NCBI GenBank assembly: GCA_019114925.1 | Contig: DXEO01000135.1 | Coordinates: 1-5,374 of the forward strand | DNA length: 5,374 nt | Reading direction: 5' to 3' | From: Candidatus Corynebacterium faecipullorum | GTDB taxonomy: Bacteria; Actinomycetota; Actinomycetes; Mycobacteriales; Mycobacteriaceae | Shown: one piece after another, positions 1-4,530 of the stretch | Position numbering within the stretch: the first letter of the stretch is position 1 | Layout: every line of letters starts with the position of its first letter | Position numbers and translations under genes: made by a program | Notes under the pieces: generated by a model | The model's input: the letters and a program-made list of their open reading frames with translations, nothing else | Database searches by the model: none | Told to the model about the DNA's origin: nothing

Positions 1-105
1 ACCGGTGAGGAGGCCGGCGAGCTTTTCGACGCCTCCGTGCGCCTCGCTCAGTTCCCGTACTTCTTCGAGCTCAAGCGCTCCCGCACGGAAGCTCCGCAGG
101 TTTAG
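1..105 (+). CDS. C-terminal end of a DsbA-family (Rv2466c-like) oxidoreductase, partial
   Basis: Only the last 34 codons and the TAG stop (103-105) lie in the window; the start is upstream. The visible residues end in an aromatic-rich stretch, FPYFFELKRSRT, followed by a short polar tail. This resembles, from memory, the C-terminus of the actinobacterial DsbA/FrnE-fold proteins typified by Rv2466c, a mycothiol-dependent nitroreductase or thiol oxidoreductase of the cytosol. Context agrees: in mycobacteria the Rv2466c gene lies directly upstream of rpiB, as here, with a 37-bp gap. The active-site CxxC region would be in the unseen N-terminal part, so catalytic competence cannot be judged. The family assignment is an inference from a short fragment plus synteny. 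Confidence 0.7.
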   Translation, partial: TGEEAGELFDASVRLAQFPYFFELKRSRTEAPQV

Positions 106-113
106 TGCGTGGG

Positions 114-144
114 ATGGCCCACAGGCCGGTAGGATGTGGGCCAT
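114..144 (+). promoter_or_regulatory. 10-bp perfect dyad over the rpiB start codon
   Basis: ATGGCCCACA (114-123) is the exact reverse complement of TGTGGGCCAT (135-144), with an 11-nt loop at 124-134. The right arm contains the first two bases of the rpiB ATG. The loop holds AGGA (131-134), the only Shine-Dalgarno-like bases. In read-through RNA from the upstream gene this hairpin would pair the AU of the start codon. As DNA it could be an operator overlapping the -10 element. A competing small stem, GTGGG/CCCAC (109-113/118-122), overlaps the left arm. There is no U-tract, so it is not an intrinsic terminator. The structure is seen directly; its role is inferred. Confidence 0.5.
130..135 (+). 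promoter_or_regulatory. Candidate -10 element of rpiB (TAGGAT)
   Basis: TAGGAT matches the corynebacterial TAnnnT -10 pattern and ends 7 nt before the A of the rpiB ATG (143). Transcription would therefore start at or next to the start codon and give a leaderless mRNA, which is common in Corynebacterium. No convincing -35 is visible 16-19 bp upstream. The alternative is that the same bases act as a Shine-Dalgarno (AGGA, 8 nt from ATG) on a transcript from upstream. Confidence 0.4.
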
Positions 145-616
145 GCGCGTTTATTTAGGAGCAGACCACGCAGGGTTCGAGATGAAGAACATCATCGCCG
201 AACACCTGAAGAAGCAGGGCCACGACGTCATTGACTGCGGTGCCCACGAGTACGACGCCGAGGATGATTACCCGGCATTTTGCATCGAGGCCGCGCTGCG
301 GACCGTCAACGATCCGGGCTCGCTCGGCATTGTGCTGGGCGGTTCGGGCAACGGCGAGCAGATCGCCGCTAACAAAGTGAAGGGTGCGCGCTGCGCCCTG
401 GCATGGTCCCCGGAGACCGCACGTCTTGCCCGTGAGCACAACAACGCCCAGCTCATCGGCATCGGCGGCCGCATGCACTCCGAGGAGGAGGCACTCGCCA
501 TCGTGGATGCCTTCCTTGATCAGGAATGGTCCCGTGCCGAGCGCCACCAGCGCCGAATTGACATTCTTGCCGAGTACGAGCGGACCAACATTCCGCCGGA
601 GCTTCCGGAGGCTTAG
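143..616 (+). CDS. rpiB: Ribose-5-phosphate isomerase B
   Basis: A 157-residue cytosolic enzyme that interconverts ribulose 5-phosphate and ribose 5-phosphate in the non-oxidative pentose phosphate pathway. It belongs to the RpiB/LacAB family and is near its usual length (about 150-160 residues). Visible motifs are GADHAGFEMK (residues 6-15), DCGAHEYDAEDDYP (31-44), the active-site loop GGSGNGEQIAANK (66-78), REHNNAQ (97-103) and GGRMH (108-112). As in M. tuberculosis RpiB, the loop has Ser68 where the E. coli enzyme has its catalytic Cys. Glu72 is the likely base, and His99 the likely ring-opening residue. The frame is open far upstream, but conservation begins at MRVYLGADHAG, so ATG 143 is chosen; ATG 134 would add three residues and has no properly spaced RBS. 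The stop overlaps the stop of the convergent aldo/keto reductase gene. Confidence 0.96.
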   Translation: MRVYLGADHAGFEMKNIIAEHLKKQGHDVIDCGAHEYDAEDDYPAFCIEAALRTVNDPGSLGIVLGGSGNGEQIAANKVKGARCALAWSPETARLAREHNNAQLIGIGGRMHSEEEALAIVDAFLDQEWSRAERHQRRIDILAEYERTNIPPELPEA

Positions 617-1440
617 TTCATATCCTTGGGGTGAGTGCCGCCGCGGCCCTCTTCCCCGAGGTCGAGATCAGTAATTGCAGCCATCTCGGATTCATCAAGC
701 TCGAAGCCGAATACATCGAAGTTTTGCGCGATGCGCTCCGGGTTTTCGGACTTCGGGAACACGATGACGCCATTTTGCAGGTGCCAGCGGATGATCACCT
801 GGGCGGGGGAAACGCCGTATTTTTCGGCAGGCTCGGTGATTTCCGGCTGCTCGAAAAGATCTGTCTTACCCTGGCCTAGTGGGCCCCAGGCCTCGATGTG
901 TACCTTGTGGGCGCGGAAGGCATCGAGCTCGCGCCAGCGCTGCAGGTAGGGGTGCAGCTCCACCTGGTTGACCACGGGGGTTTCATCAGTTTGGGTTTCC
1001 AACTGGTCCAGGTGCTCTAATTCGAAGTTGGAGACGCCGATGGACTTGGCCTTGCCGGCCTTCTTCAGCTCGATAAGCTGCTTCCACGCGTCGACGTACG
1101 TGCCATTGTCCGGGCAGGGCCAGTGGATGAGGTAGAGGTCCACATAGTCCAGTCCTAGCTTTTCCAAAGACTCGTCGAGAGCAGCGGCGGCATCAGTCTG
1201 GCGGTCATTCCACAGCTTCGTGGTGATGAATAGCTCTTCGCGCGGGATGCCAGACTTAGCAATCGCGCGGCCCACGCCTTCCTCGTTGCCGTAGATGGCA
1301 GCGGTGTCGATGTGGCGGTAGCCCACCTTGAGGGCTTCGAGTACCAGCTCTTCGGTCTTGTCGGGGTCAACTTTGAAGACACCGTAGCCGAGCTGAGGGA
1401 TGGAGTTTCCATCGTGCAATTTGATATTAGGTACTGTCAT
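613..1440 (-). CDS. Aldo/keto reductase, 2,5-diketo-D-gluconate reductase type (AKR5-like)
   Basis: A 275-residue (beta/alpha)8-barrel NADPH-dependent oxidoreductase, cytosolic, reducing carbonyls to alcohols. The N-terminus (DGNSIPQLGYGVFKV) closely resembles Corynebacterium 2,5-diketo-gluconate reductase A as remembered. The catalytic tetrad is complete: Asp45 and Tyr50 (DTAAIYGNEEGVG), Lys75 (TTKLWND) and His106 (LIHWP). SIGVSNF (about 134-140), NQVELHP and WGPLGQGK are family signatures. Lys230-Ser231 and Arg236 in FPKSENPERI fit NADPH 2'-phosphate binding. A GTG at 1449 in frame would add three residues, but it lies inside the putative -10 box and the family starts at MTVP, so ATG 1440 is used. 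The physiological substrate is unknown; methylglyoxal or other small aldehydes are as likely as diketo-gluconate. It is convergent with rpiB, with 4 bp of overlap. Confidence 0.93.
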   Translation of the reverse strand: MTVPNIKLHDGNSIPQLGYGVFKVDPDKTEELVLEALKVGYRHIDTAAIYGNEEGVGRAIAKSGIPREELFITTKLWNDRQTDAAAALDESLEKLGLDYVDLYLIHWPCPDNGTYVDAWKQLIELKKAGKAKSIGVSNFELEHLDQLETQTDETPVVNQVELHPYLQRWRELDAFRAHKVHIEAWGPLGQGKTDLFEQPEITEPAEKYGVSPAQVIIRWHLQNGVIVFPKSENPERIAQNFDVFGFELDESEMAAITDLDLGEEGRGGTHPKDMN

Positions 1441-1447
1441 GCGGCCC

Positions 1448-1453
1448 ACTCTA
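1448..1453 (-). promoter_or_regulatory. Candidate -10 element of the aldo/keto reductase gene (TAGAGT)
   Basis: On the minus strand TAGAGT (1453 to 1448) fits TAnAnT and ends exactly 7 nt before the A of ATG 1440. This predicts a leaderless transcript and would explain why there is no clear Shine-Dalgarno before the gene. The -35 region about 17 bp upstream is weak (TGCACG). The spacing repeats that seen at rpiB. Prediction only. Confidence 0.4.
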
Positions 1454-1554
1454 CGCAGAACATGGTCACCCGTGCAGAAAAGGGAAATGATGGCCTGAGT
1501 GAATCACAGGGGCGCCCCGAGCGCGGCGTAGCACCGAAGAATTCGAAAACGACT

Positions 1555-1598
1555 AAAGCTGCACCGGCTAGCTAAAATAGGTGCTCAGTGCAGCTTTT
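1555..1598 (-). terminator. Intrinsic terminator of tRNA-Gly
   Basis: AAAGCTGCAC (1555-1564) and GTGCAGCTTT (1588-1597) form a perfect 10-bp stem with a 23-nt loop. It begins 3 nt after the encoded CCA of the minus-strand tRNA-Gly, so it most likely ends that transcript. The minus-strand U-tract is short (CTTTAG) and the plus-strand one is TTTTCTT, so it could work in both directions. A smaller GCACC/GGTGC pair (1561-1565/1580-1584) competes with the main stem. Confidence 0.65.
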
Positions 1599-1600
1599 CT

Positions 1601-1675
1601 TGGAGGGAATGACGGGAATCGAACCCGCGTCTTCAGCTTGGAAGGCTGAGGTATTAGCCACTATACGACATTCCC
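1601..1675 (-). tRNA. tRNA-Gly (anticodon UCC), 3' CCA encoded
   Basis: The minus strand folds into a full cloverleaf of 72 nt plus CCA. The acceptor stem is GGGAATG/CATTCCC, the D stem GTAT/ATAC with loop AGTGGCTA, and the anticodon stem TCAGC/GCTGA with loop CTTCCAA (anticodon TCC at 34-36). There is a 4-nt variable loop and a T stem GCGGG/CCCGT with loop TTCGATT. The discriminator is U73 (complement of 1604), as usual for bacterial glycine tRNA, and CCA (1603-1601) is encoded. It reads GGA and GGG glycine codons. It lies upstream of the aldo/keto reductase on the same strand but is separated from it by a hairpin. Confidence 0.97.
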
Positions 1676-1688
1676 ACAACCGGCTATC

Positions 1689-1740
1689 TTCAACTTTCAA
1701 GGTCTTGACTCTGAAAGTCTCAACGTTGAAAGCCGTTGAA
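1689..1740 (-). repeat. Nested imperfect dyad upstream of tRNA-Gly
   Basis: Two inverted pairs share one centre at about 1713: GACT/AGTC (1707-1710/1716-1719) and CTTTCAA/TTGAAAG (1694-1700/1726-1732). An outer pair, TTCAA/TTGAA (1689-1693/1736-1740), follows after a 3-nt offset. An 8-bp palindrome, CAACGTTG, lies at 1721-1728. A further perfect hairpin, AATCGG-TGTG-CCGATT (1739-1754), follows at once. The region lies 14-80 bp before the 5' end of tRNA-Gly, where its promoter should be, but I could not place a convincing -35/-10 pair. The rest of the gap to 1878 shows no gene and no clear promoter. Confidence 0.4.
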
Positions 1741-1878
1741 TCGGTGTGCCGATTACTTTAGCGCACGCGGTCGCTGAAAGAAAAATGGGAACTAGAAAGG
1801 GGCCAAGGGCGTTAGTTTGAGTAGGTAGACAATTACAACAACACACAAATTCGACTCTGAGATGAAAGTGGTGCTTTC

Positions 1879-2697
1879 GTGAGCTCTCTATTGCTCCTTA
1901 TCCTCGTCGTTGGCGGCGGCGCTTGGTTTCTGTCCTCGCGAAACGGGAAGAAGCAGCAAGAGCTGCGAGAATCCCAACGTTTTGATGACGCGATGGCGGA
2001 TGCGCGCCGCTGGACTGAGCGTCTCGGCGGTCAGGTGATGCACTTGAGCGGTACGGATACCGCCTCCCAGCAGGCTATGGCGGATGCCTCGGAGCGCTTT
2101 ACCGCCGCAAACTCCGCGATTTCCCAGGCCACCACCGTAAAGCAGGCGAATTTGGCGCGTGAGTCCGCGCTGGAGGGGCTCTACTACGTTGCGGCCGCGC
2201 GCGAGATTATGGGCATGGATCCGGGCCCGGAGCTGCCACCGCTGGAGGGCCAACGCCAGGCCGGCAAGGTGACGGAGACCCGTACGGTGGAGGCCAACGG
2301 GGAGACGCTGACGGCGTCGCCAAGCGCATCTGCAGAAACCCCCAACTACTACCCGGGTGGTGTTGTGGCAGGACGCCCGGTCCCGGCCGGCTGGTACTCG
2401 CGTCCGTGGTGGGCTGATGCATTGACCACCGGTGTGTGGATGGTGGGCTACTCCATGATGTTCAACGCGATGTTCGCGGGCATGTCCGGCGTTGGTTACT
2501 CCGCTGCAGCCGCCGAAAGCGGCGACTGGGGTGGAGATATGGGCGGCGCCGACGGCATGGACGGTGGTGCCATGGACGGAGCCGGAGACTTGGGTGCCGG
2601 TGACGCCGGGGGAGGCGGGGAAGGCGGCTTCTTCGACGGCCTCTTTGGTGGCGACGGGGGCGATGGCGGAATGTTTGATTTCGACTTCGACTTCTAA
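1879..2697 (+). CDS. Conserved-looking membrane-anchored protein of unknown function with Gly/Asp-rich tail
   Basis: 272 residues; function not recognised. It resembles, as far as I recall, corynebacterial proteins annotated only as hypothetical or DUF1542-containing. Residues 3-18 form one hydrophobic helix with few residues before it and RNGKK after it, giving an uncleaved N-terminal anchor, probably with a cytosolic bulk. Residues 24-112 are polar, Ala/Gln/Glu-rich and predicted helical (FDDAMADARRWTERL, SQQAMADASERF), perhaps coiled coil. Residues 115-170 are Pro-rich and linker-like. Residues 172-212 are aromatic and Met-rich (WYSRPWWADALTTGVW onward), a possible second membrane or amphipathic segment. 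Residues 213-272 are almost all Gly, Asp and Ala with Met/Phe, ending in FDFDFDF. The start is GTG 1879, chosen because the hydrophobic segment begins immediately. Only a weak Shine-Dalgarno (GAAAGTGG, 1864-1871) precedes it. It is a single gene between two tRNA genes. Confidence 0.85.
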   Translation: MSSLLLLILVVGGGAWFLSSRNGKKQQELRESQRFDDAMADARRWTERLGGQVMHLSGTDTASQQAMADASERFTAANSAISQATTVKQANLARESALEGLYYVAAAREIMGMDPGPELPPLEGQRQAGKVTETRTVEANGETLTASPSASAETPNYYPGGVVAGRPVPAGWYSRPWWADALTTGVWMVGYSMMFNAMFAGMSGVGYSAAAAESGDWGGDMGGADGMDGGAMDGAGDLGAGDAGGGGEGGFFDGLFGGDGGDGGMFDFDFDF

Positions 2698-2747
2698 AGC
2701 TAAAGTCGCCTCTGACATGCGGAAATAAAGTTAAATCGGGGCCGGTG

Positions 2748-2777
2748 TTGGGATAGTCAAGCGGCTATCGGTACACT
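2748..2777 (+). promoter_or_regulatory. Promoter of tRNA-Pro (and probably tig)
   Basis: TTGGGA (2748-2753) and TACACT (2772-2777) are separated by 18 bp, a good sigma-A type arrangement. Transcription would start near 2784, about 50 nt before tRNA-Pro. A small inverted repeat, GATAG/CTATC (2752-2756/2765-2769), lies across the spacer. The leader carries a 10-bp palindrome, CGCAGCTGCG (2793-2802), and GTATG/CATAC ends (2785-2789/2831-2835) that could close a leader hairpin. Based on consensus only. Confidence 0.6.
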
Positions 2778-2834
2778 AGCCCCAGTATGAAGCGCAGCTG
2801 CGTGCGGAACTTTCGGGCGCAGAGGCTTTCCATA

Positions 2835-2908
2835 CGGGGCGTGGCGCAGCTTGGTAGCGCACCTGCTTTGGGAGCAGGGGGTCGCAGGTTCAAATCCTGT
2901 CGCCCCGA
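2835..2908 (+). tRNA. tRNA-Pro (anticodon UGG)
   Basis: The 74-nt cloverleaf is complete. The acceptor stem is CGGGGCG/CGCCCCG with discriminator A, and the D stem is GCGC/GCGC with loop AGCTTGGTA. The anticodon stem CCTGC/GCAGG has loop TTTGGGA (anticodon TGG), with a 5-nt variable loop and T stem GCAGG/CCTGT with loop TTCAAAT. The C1-G72 pair is typical of bacterial proline tRNA. CCA is not encoded (CGT follows), unlike the tRNA-Gly in this window. It lies 73 bp upstream of tig on the same strand and probably shares its transcript. Confidence 0.97.
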
Positions 2909-2913
2909 CGTAT

Positions 2914-2949
2914 GGGGGCCTGGACACTCATCCAGGCCCCCTAATTTCA
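2914..2949 (+). terminator. Strong hairpin between tRNA-Pro and tig (leaky terminator or processing signal)
   Basis: GGGGGCCTGGA (2914-2924) pairs perfectly with TCCAGGCCCCC (2931-2941) around the 6-nt loop CACTCA. TAATTTCAT follows, so the U-tract is poor. It starts 5 nt after tRNA-Pro. It may trim or terminate the tRNA transcript while letting some polymerases through into tig. Only 27 nt separate it from the tig ribosome binding site. Confidence 0.6.
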
Positions 2950-2968
2950 TCTTTGAACGATCACAATC

Positions 2969-2975
2969 AGGAGAG
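2969..2975 (+). promoter_or_regulatory. Ribosome binding site fixing the tig start
   Basis: AGGAGAG ends 6 nt before GTG 2982. The reading frame is open upstream through the tRNA-Pro gene, so this site, together with where family similarity starts, decides that translation begins at 2982 and not at the ATG at 2787. Confidence 0.85.
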
Positions 2976-2981
2976 TTTCTC

Positions 2982-4337
2982 GTGAAGACCACCGTAGACA
3001 AGCTGAGCGATACCCGCGTCAAGCTCACCGTCAACTTTCCGTTCGCTGAGCTGGACAAGGAAATCGATCAGGCCTACGCGGCGATCGCGCAGCAGGTTTC
3101 CATCCCGGGCTTCCGTAAGGGTAAGGCTCCGCGCCAGCTTATCGACGCCCGCTTTGGTCGTGGCCCCATCCTCGAGCAGGTCGTCAACGACATGCTGCCG
3201 TCCCGCTACGAGCAGGCCGTTGAGGAAAACGAGCTCAAGGTTATTGGTCAGCCGGAGATTGACATTGCCAAGCTGGAGGACAACGACTTTGTCGAGTTCA
3301 CCGCTGAGGTAGATATCCGCCCAGAGTTCGAGGTGCCGGACTTCTCCAAGATCTCCGTTAAGGTGCCGGCTTTCGAGACCTCCGAAGAGGACGTCGACAA
3401 GGCGCTCGAGGATCTGGCTTCTCGCTTCGGTGAGCTCAAGGACACCAAGCGCAAGATGAAGACCGGTGACTTCGCTGTCATCGACATCACCACCGAGGTA
3501 GACGGCACCAAGTTGGATGAGGCTTCCCACGAGGGCATGACCTATCGCATCGGTGATGACAACCTGATTAAGGGTCTCGATACCGCACTGCGCGGCATGA
3601 AGACCGATGAGGACAACGAGTTCACCACCACCATCCAGTCCGGTGAACACGAGGGCGAAGAGGCCACCGTGAAGGTCCACGTCCAGCAGACCAAGGAGCG
3701 CAAGCTGCCGGAGCTCGACGACGAGTTCGCACAGATGGCCTCCGAGTTCGATACCATCGATGAGCTGCGTGAGGACACCAAGTCCCGTGTCGAGGAGACC
3801 AAGAAGTCTGAGCAGGCTGCCGCCATCCGTGATGAGGTCCTGAAGGCTGCTCTGGCTGAGGTTTCCTTCGAGCTGCCGTCCTCCATCGTTGATGAGCAGG
3901 TTCACGCTCAGCTGCACCAGATCCTGGGCCAGTTGGCTCATGACGAGAAGGCGCTGGCTCAGCTGCTTGAGGCACAGGGCACGACCCGCGAGGAGTTCGA
4001 CGCTGATGCACGCAAGTCCGCTGAGGAATCCGTCCGTACCCAGCTCTTCCTCGACGCCCTGGCTGAGATTGAGGAGCCGGAGGTGTCCCAGCAGGAGCTG
4101 ACCGACCACATCCTGTTCACTGCCCAGTCCTACGGCATGGACCCGAACCAGTTCATCCAGCAGCTGCAGTCCAGCAACCAGTTGGGTAACCTGTTCTCCG
4201 ATGTTCGCCGCGGCAAGGCCCTGGCAACGGCTATCTGCCGCGCCGAGGTCACCGACGAGGCTGGCAACAAGGTTGACGTTGACCAGTACTTCGGTGAGAT
4301 CGACGAGGACGAGGCTGAGGCCAACGACGCCGAGTAA
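2982..4337 (+). CDS. tig: Trigger factor, ribosome-associated chaperone/prolyl isomerase
   Basis: 451 residues, close to the usual 430-470. It docks on ribosomal protein L23 at the exit tunnel and shields nascent chains. The N-terminal ribosome-binding domain (about 1-115) carries the signature GFRKGKAP (43-50) and FGRG. An FKBP-type peptidyl-prolyl isomerase domain spans about 155-240 (GDFAVIDITTEVDG; YRIGDDNLIKGLDTALRGM). The C-terminal chaperone domain and arms follow (about 255-430), with ELPELDDEFAQ, AAIRDEVL and the conserved HILFTAQSYGMDPNQFI. The protein ends in an acidic tail (EIDEDEAEANDAE). The start is GTG with a strong RBS. It lies behind tRNA-Pro and its hairpin, has an intrinsic terminator behind it, and stands just upstream of clpP1-clpP2. 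A 516-residue reading from 2787 would cross the tRNA and is rejected. Confidence 0.98.
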   Translation: MKTTVDKLSDTRVKLTVNFPFAELDKEIDQAYAAIAQQVSIPGFRKGKAPRQLIDARFGRGPILEQVVNDMLPSRYEQAVEENELKVIGQPEIDIAKLEDNDFVEFTAEVDIRPEFEVPDFSKISVKVPAFETSEEDVDKALEDLASRFGELKDTKRKMKTGDFAVIDITTEVDGTKLDEASHEGMTYRIGDDNLIKGLDTALRGMKTDEDNEFTTTIQSGEHEGEEATVKVHVQQTKERKLPELDDEFAQMASEFDTIDELREDTKSRVEETKKSEQAAAIRDEVLKAALAEVSFELPSSIVDEQVHAQLHQILGQLAHDEKALAQLLEAQGTTREEFDADARKSAEESVRTQLFLDALAEIEEPEVSQQELTDHILFTAQSYGMDPNQFIQQLQSSNQLGNLFSDVRRGKALATAICRAEVTDEAGNKVDVDQYFGEIDEDEAEANDAE

Positions 4338-4352
4338 TCGCCTCCCTGCTTG

Positions 4353-4382
4353 AAGGCCCAGCGTGTGTGCGCTGGGCCTTTT
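4353..4382 (+). terminator. Rho-independent terminator of tig
   Basis: AAGGCCCAGCG (4353-4363) pairs perfectly with CGCTGGGCCTT (4370-4380) around a TGTGTG loop, and the T-tract TTTT runs from 4379 to 4382. It lies 15 nt after the tig stop. It separates tig from the clpP operon, so clpP1 needs its own promoter. Confidence 0.92.
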
Positions 4383-4385
4383 GCA

Positions 4386-4480
4386 TGGAGGTTGGGTTTG
4401 TGGAAAGCCCTCCCTTAATCACCCAAGATAAGCGTCCAAACGCTGATAGCGAACACACCCCACGTGCCGCGCAACCTCCA
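4386..4480. repeat. 9-bp inverted repeat flanking the clpP1 control region
   Basis: TGGAGGTTG (4386-4394) is the reverse complement of CAACCTCCA (4472-4480), with 77 bp between the arms. The arms bracket the ClgR-type box, and the right arm ends 1 bp before the putative -10. It may be chance, or a pair of operator half-sites. Confidence 0.3.
4437..4454 (+). promoter_or_regulatory. ClgR-type operator of clpP1-clpP2
   Basis: CAAACGCTGATAGCGAAC contains CGC-TGATA-GCG. It matches the published corynebacterial ClgR consensus as I remember it (WNNWCGCYNANRGCGWWS) at every fixed position except the first W. ClgR is a transcriptional activator of clp genes in actinobacteria and is itself a Clp substrate in C. 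glutamicum. The centre (4446) is about 48 bp before the transcription start predicted from the downstream -10, a position expected for an activator. The identification rests on a remembered motif. Confidence 0.75.
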
Positions 4481-4481
4481 G

Positions 4482-4487
4482 TAGTGT
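4482..4487 (+). promoter_or_regulatory. Candidate -10 element of clpP1-clpP2 (TAGTGT)
   Basis: TAGTGT fits TAnnnT. The start would be near A4494, giving a leader of about 37 nt before ATG 4531. The matching -35 (CCCACG, 4459-4464) is poor, as expected if the promoter depends on ClgR. A GGAA at 4402-4405 recalls a sigma-H -35, but no GTT follows at the right spacing. Confidence 0.45.
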
Positions 4488-4530
4488 GGTGGCATTAGTG
4501 AAAGAACCGTCCGCAAGGAGACTGAAATAC

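Noticed and set aside
5..142. Extension of rpiB upstream to position 5.
   Set aside because: It overlaps the upstream DsbA-family coding end and is Ser/Arg-rich shadow sequence; RpiB similarity starts at MRVYLGADHAG.
1441..1449. GTG start of the aldo/keto reductase at 1449.
   Set aside because: It falls inside the putative -10 hexamer and the family N-terminus begins MTVP at ATG 1440.
1817..1839. Promoter for the unknown membrane protein from TTGAGT (1817-1822).
   Set aside because: No -10-like hexamer at a proper distance; nearby GACAAT (1828-1833) is too close to pair with it and has no -35 of its own.
1888..2718. Long open frame (276 codons) antisense to the unknown membrane protein.
   Set aside because: It mirrors the biased composition of the real gene and has no domain pattern, while the plus frame has a coherent membrane anchor and tail.
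2787..2981. An N-terminal extension of trigger factor of 65 codons, in frame from ATG 2787.
   Set aside because: It would translate the tRNA-Pro gene and the GC hairpin. Family similarity and a strong RBS both place the start at GTG 2982.
2967..4109. Long open frame (380 codons) on the minus strand inside tig.
   Set aside because: Its product is a Leu/Gly-rich string with no recognisable domain, as expected from codon bias opposite a highly expressed GC-rich gene.
4402..4432. Sigma-H promoter upstream of clpP1, suggested by GGAA at 4402.
   Set aside because: No GTT-type -10 occurs at 16-20 bp downstream.
4486..4530. ClpP1 extended from GTG 4486.
   Set aside because: The GTG overlaps the putative -10 and lacks an RBS, whereas ATG 4531 has AAGGAG 10 nt upstream and matches the family start.
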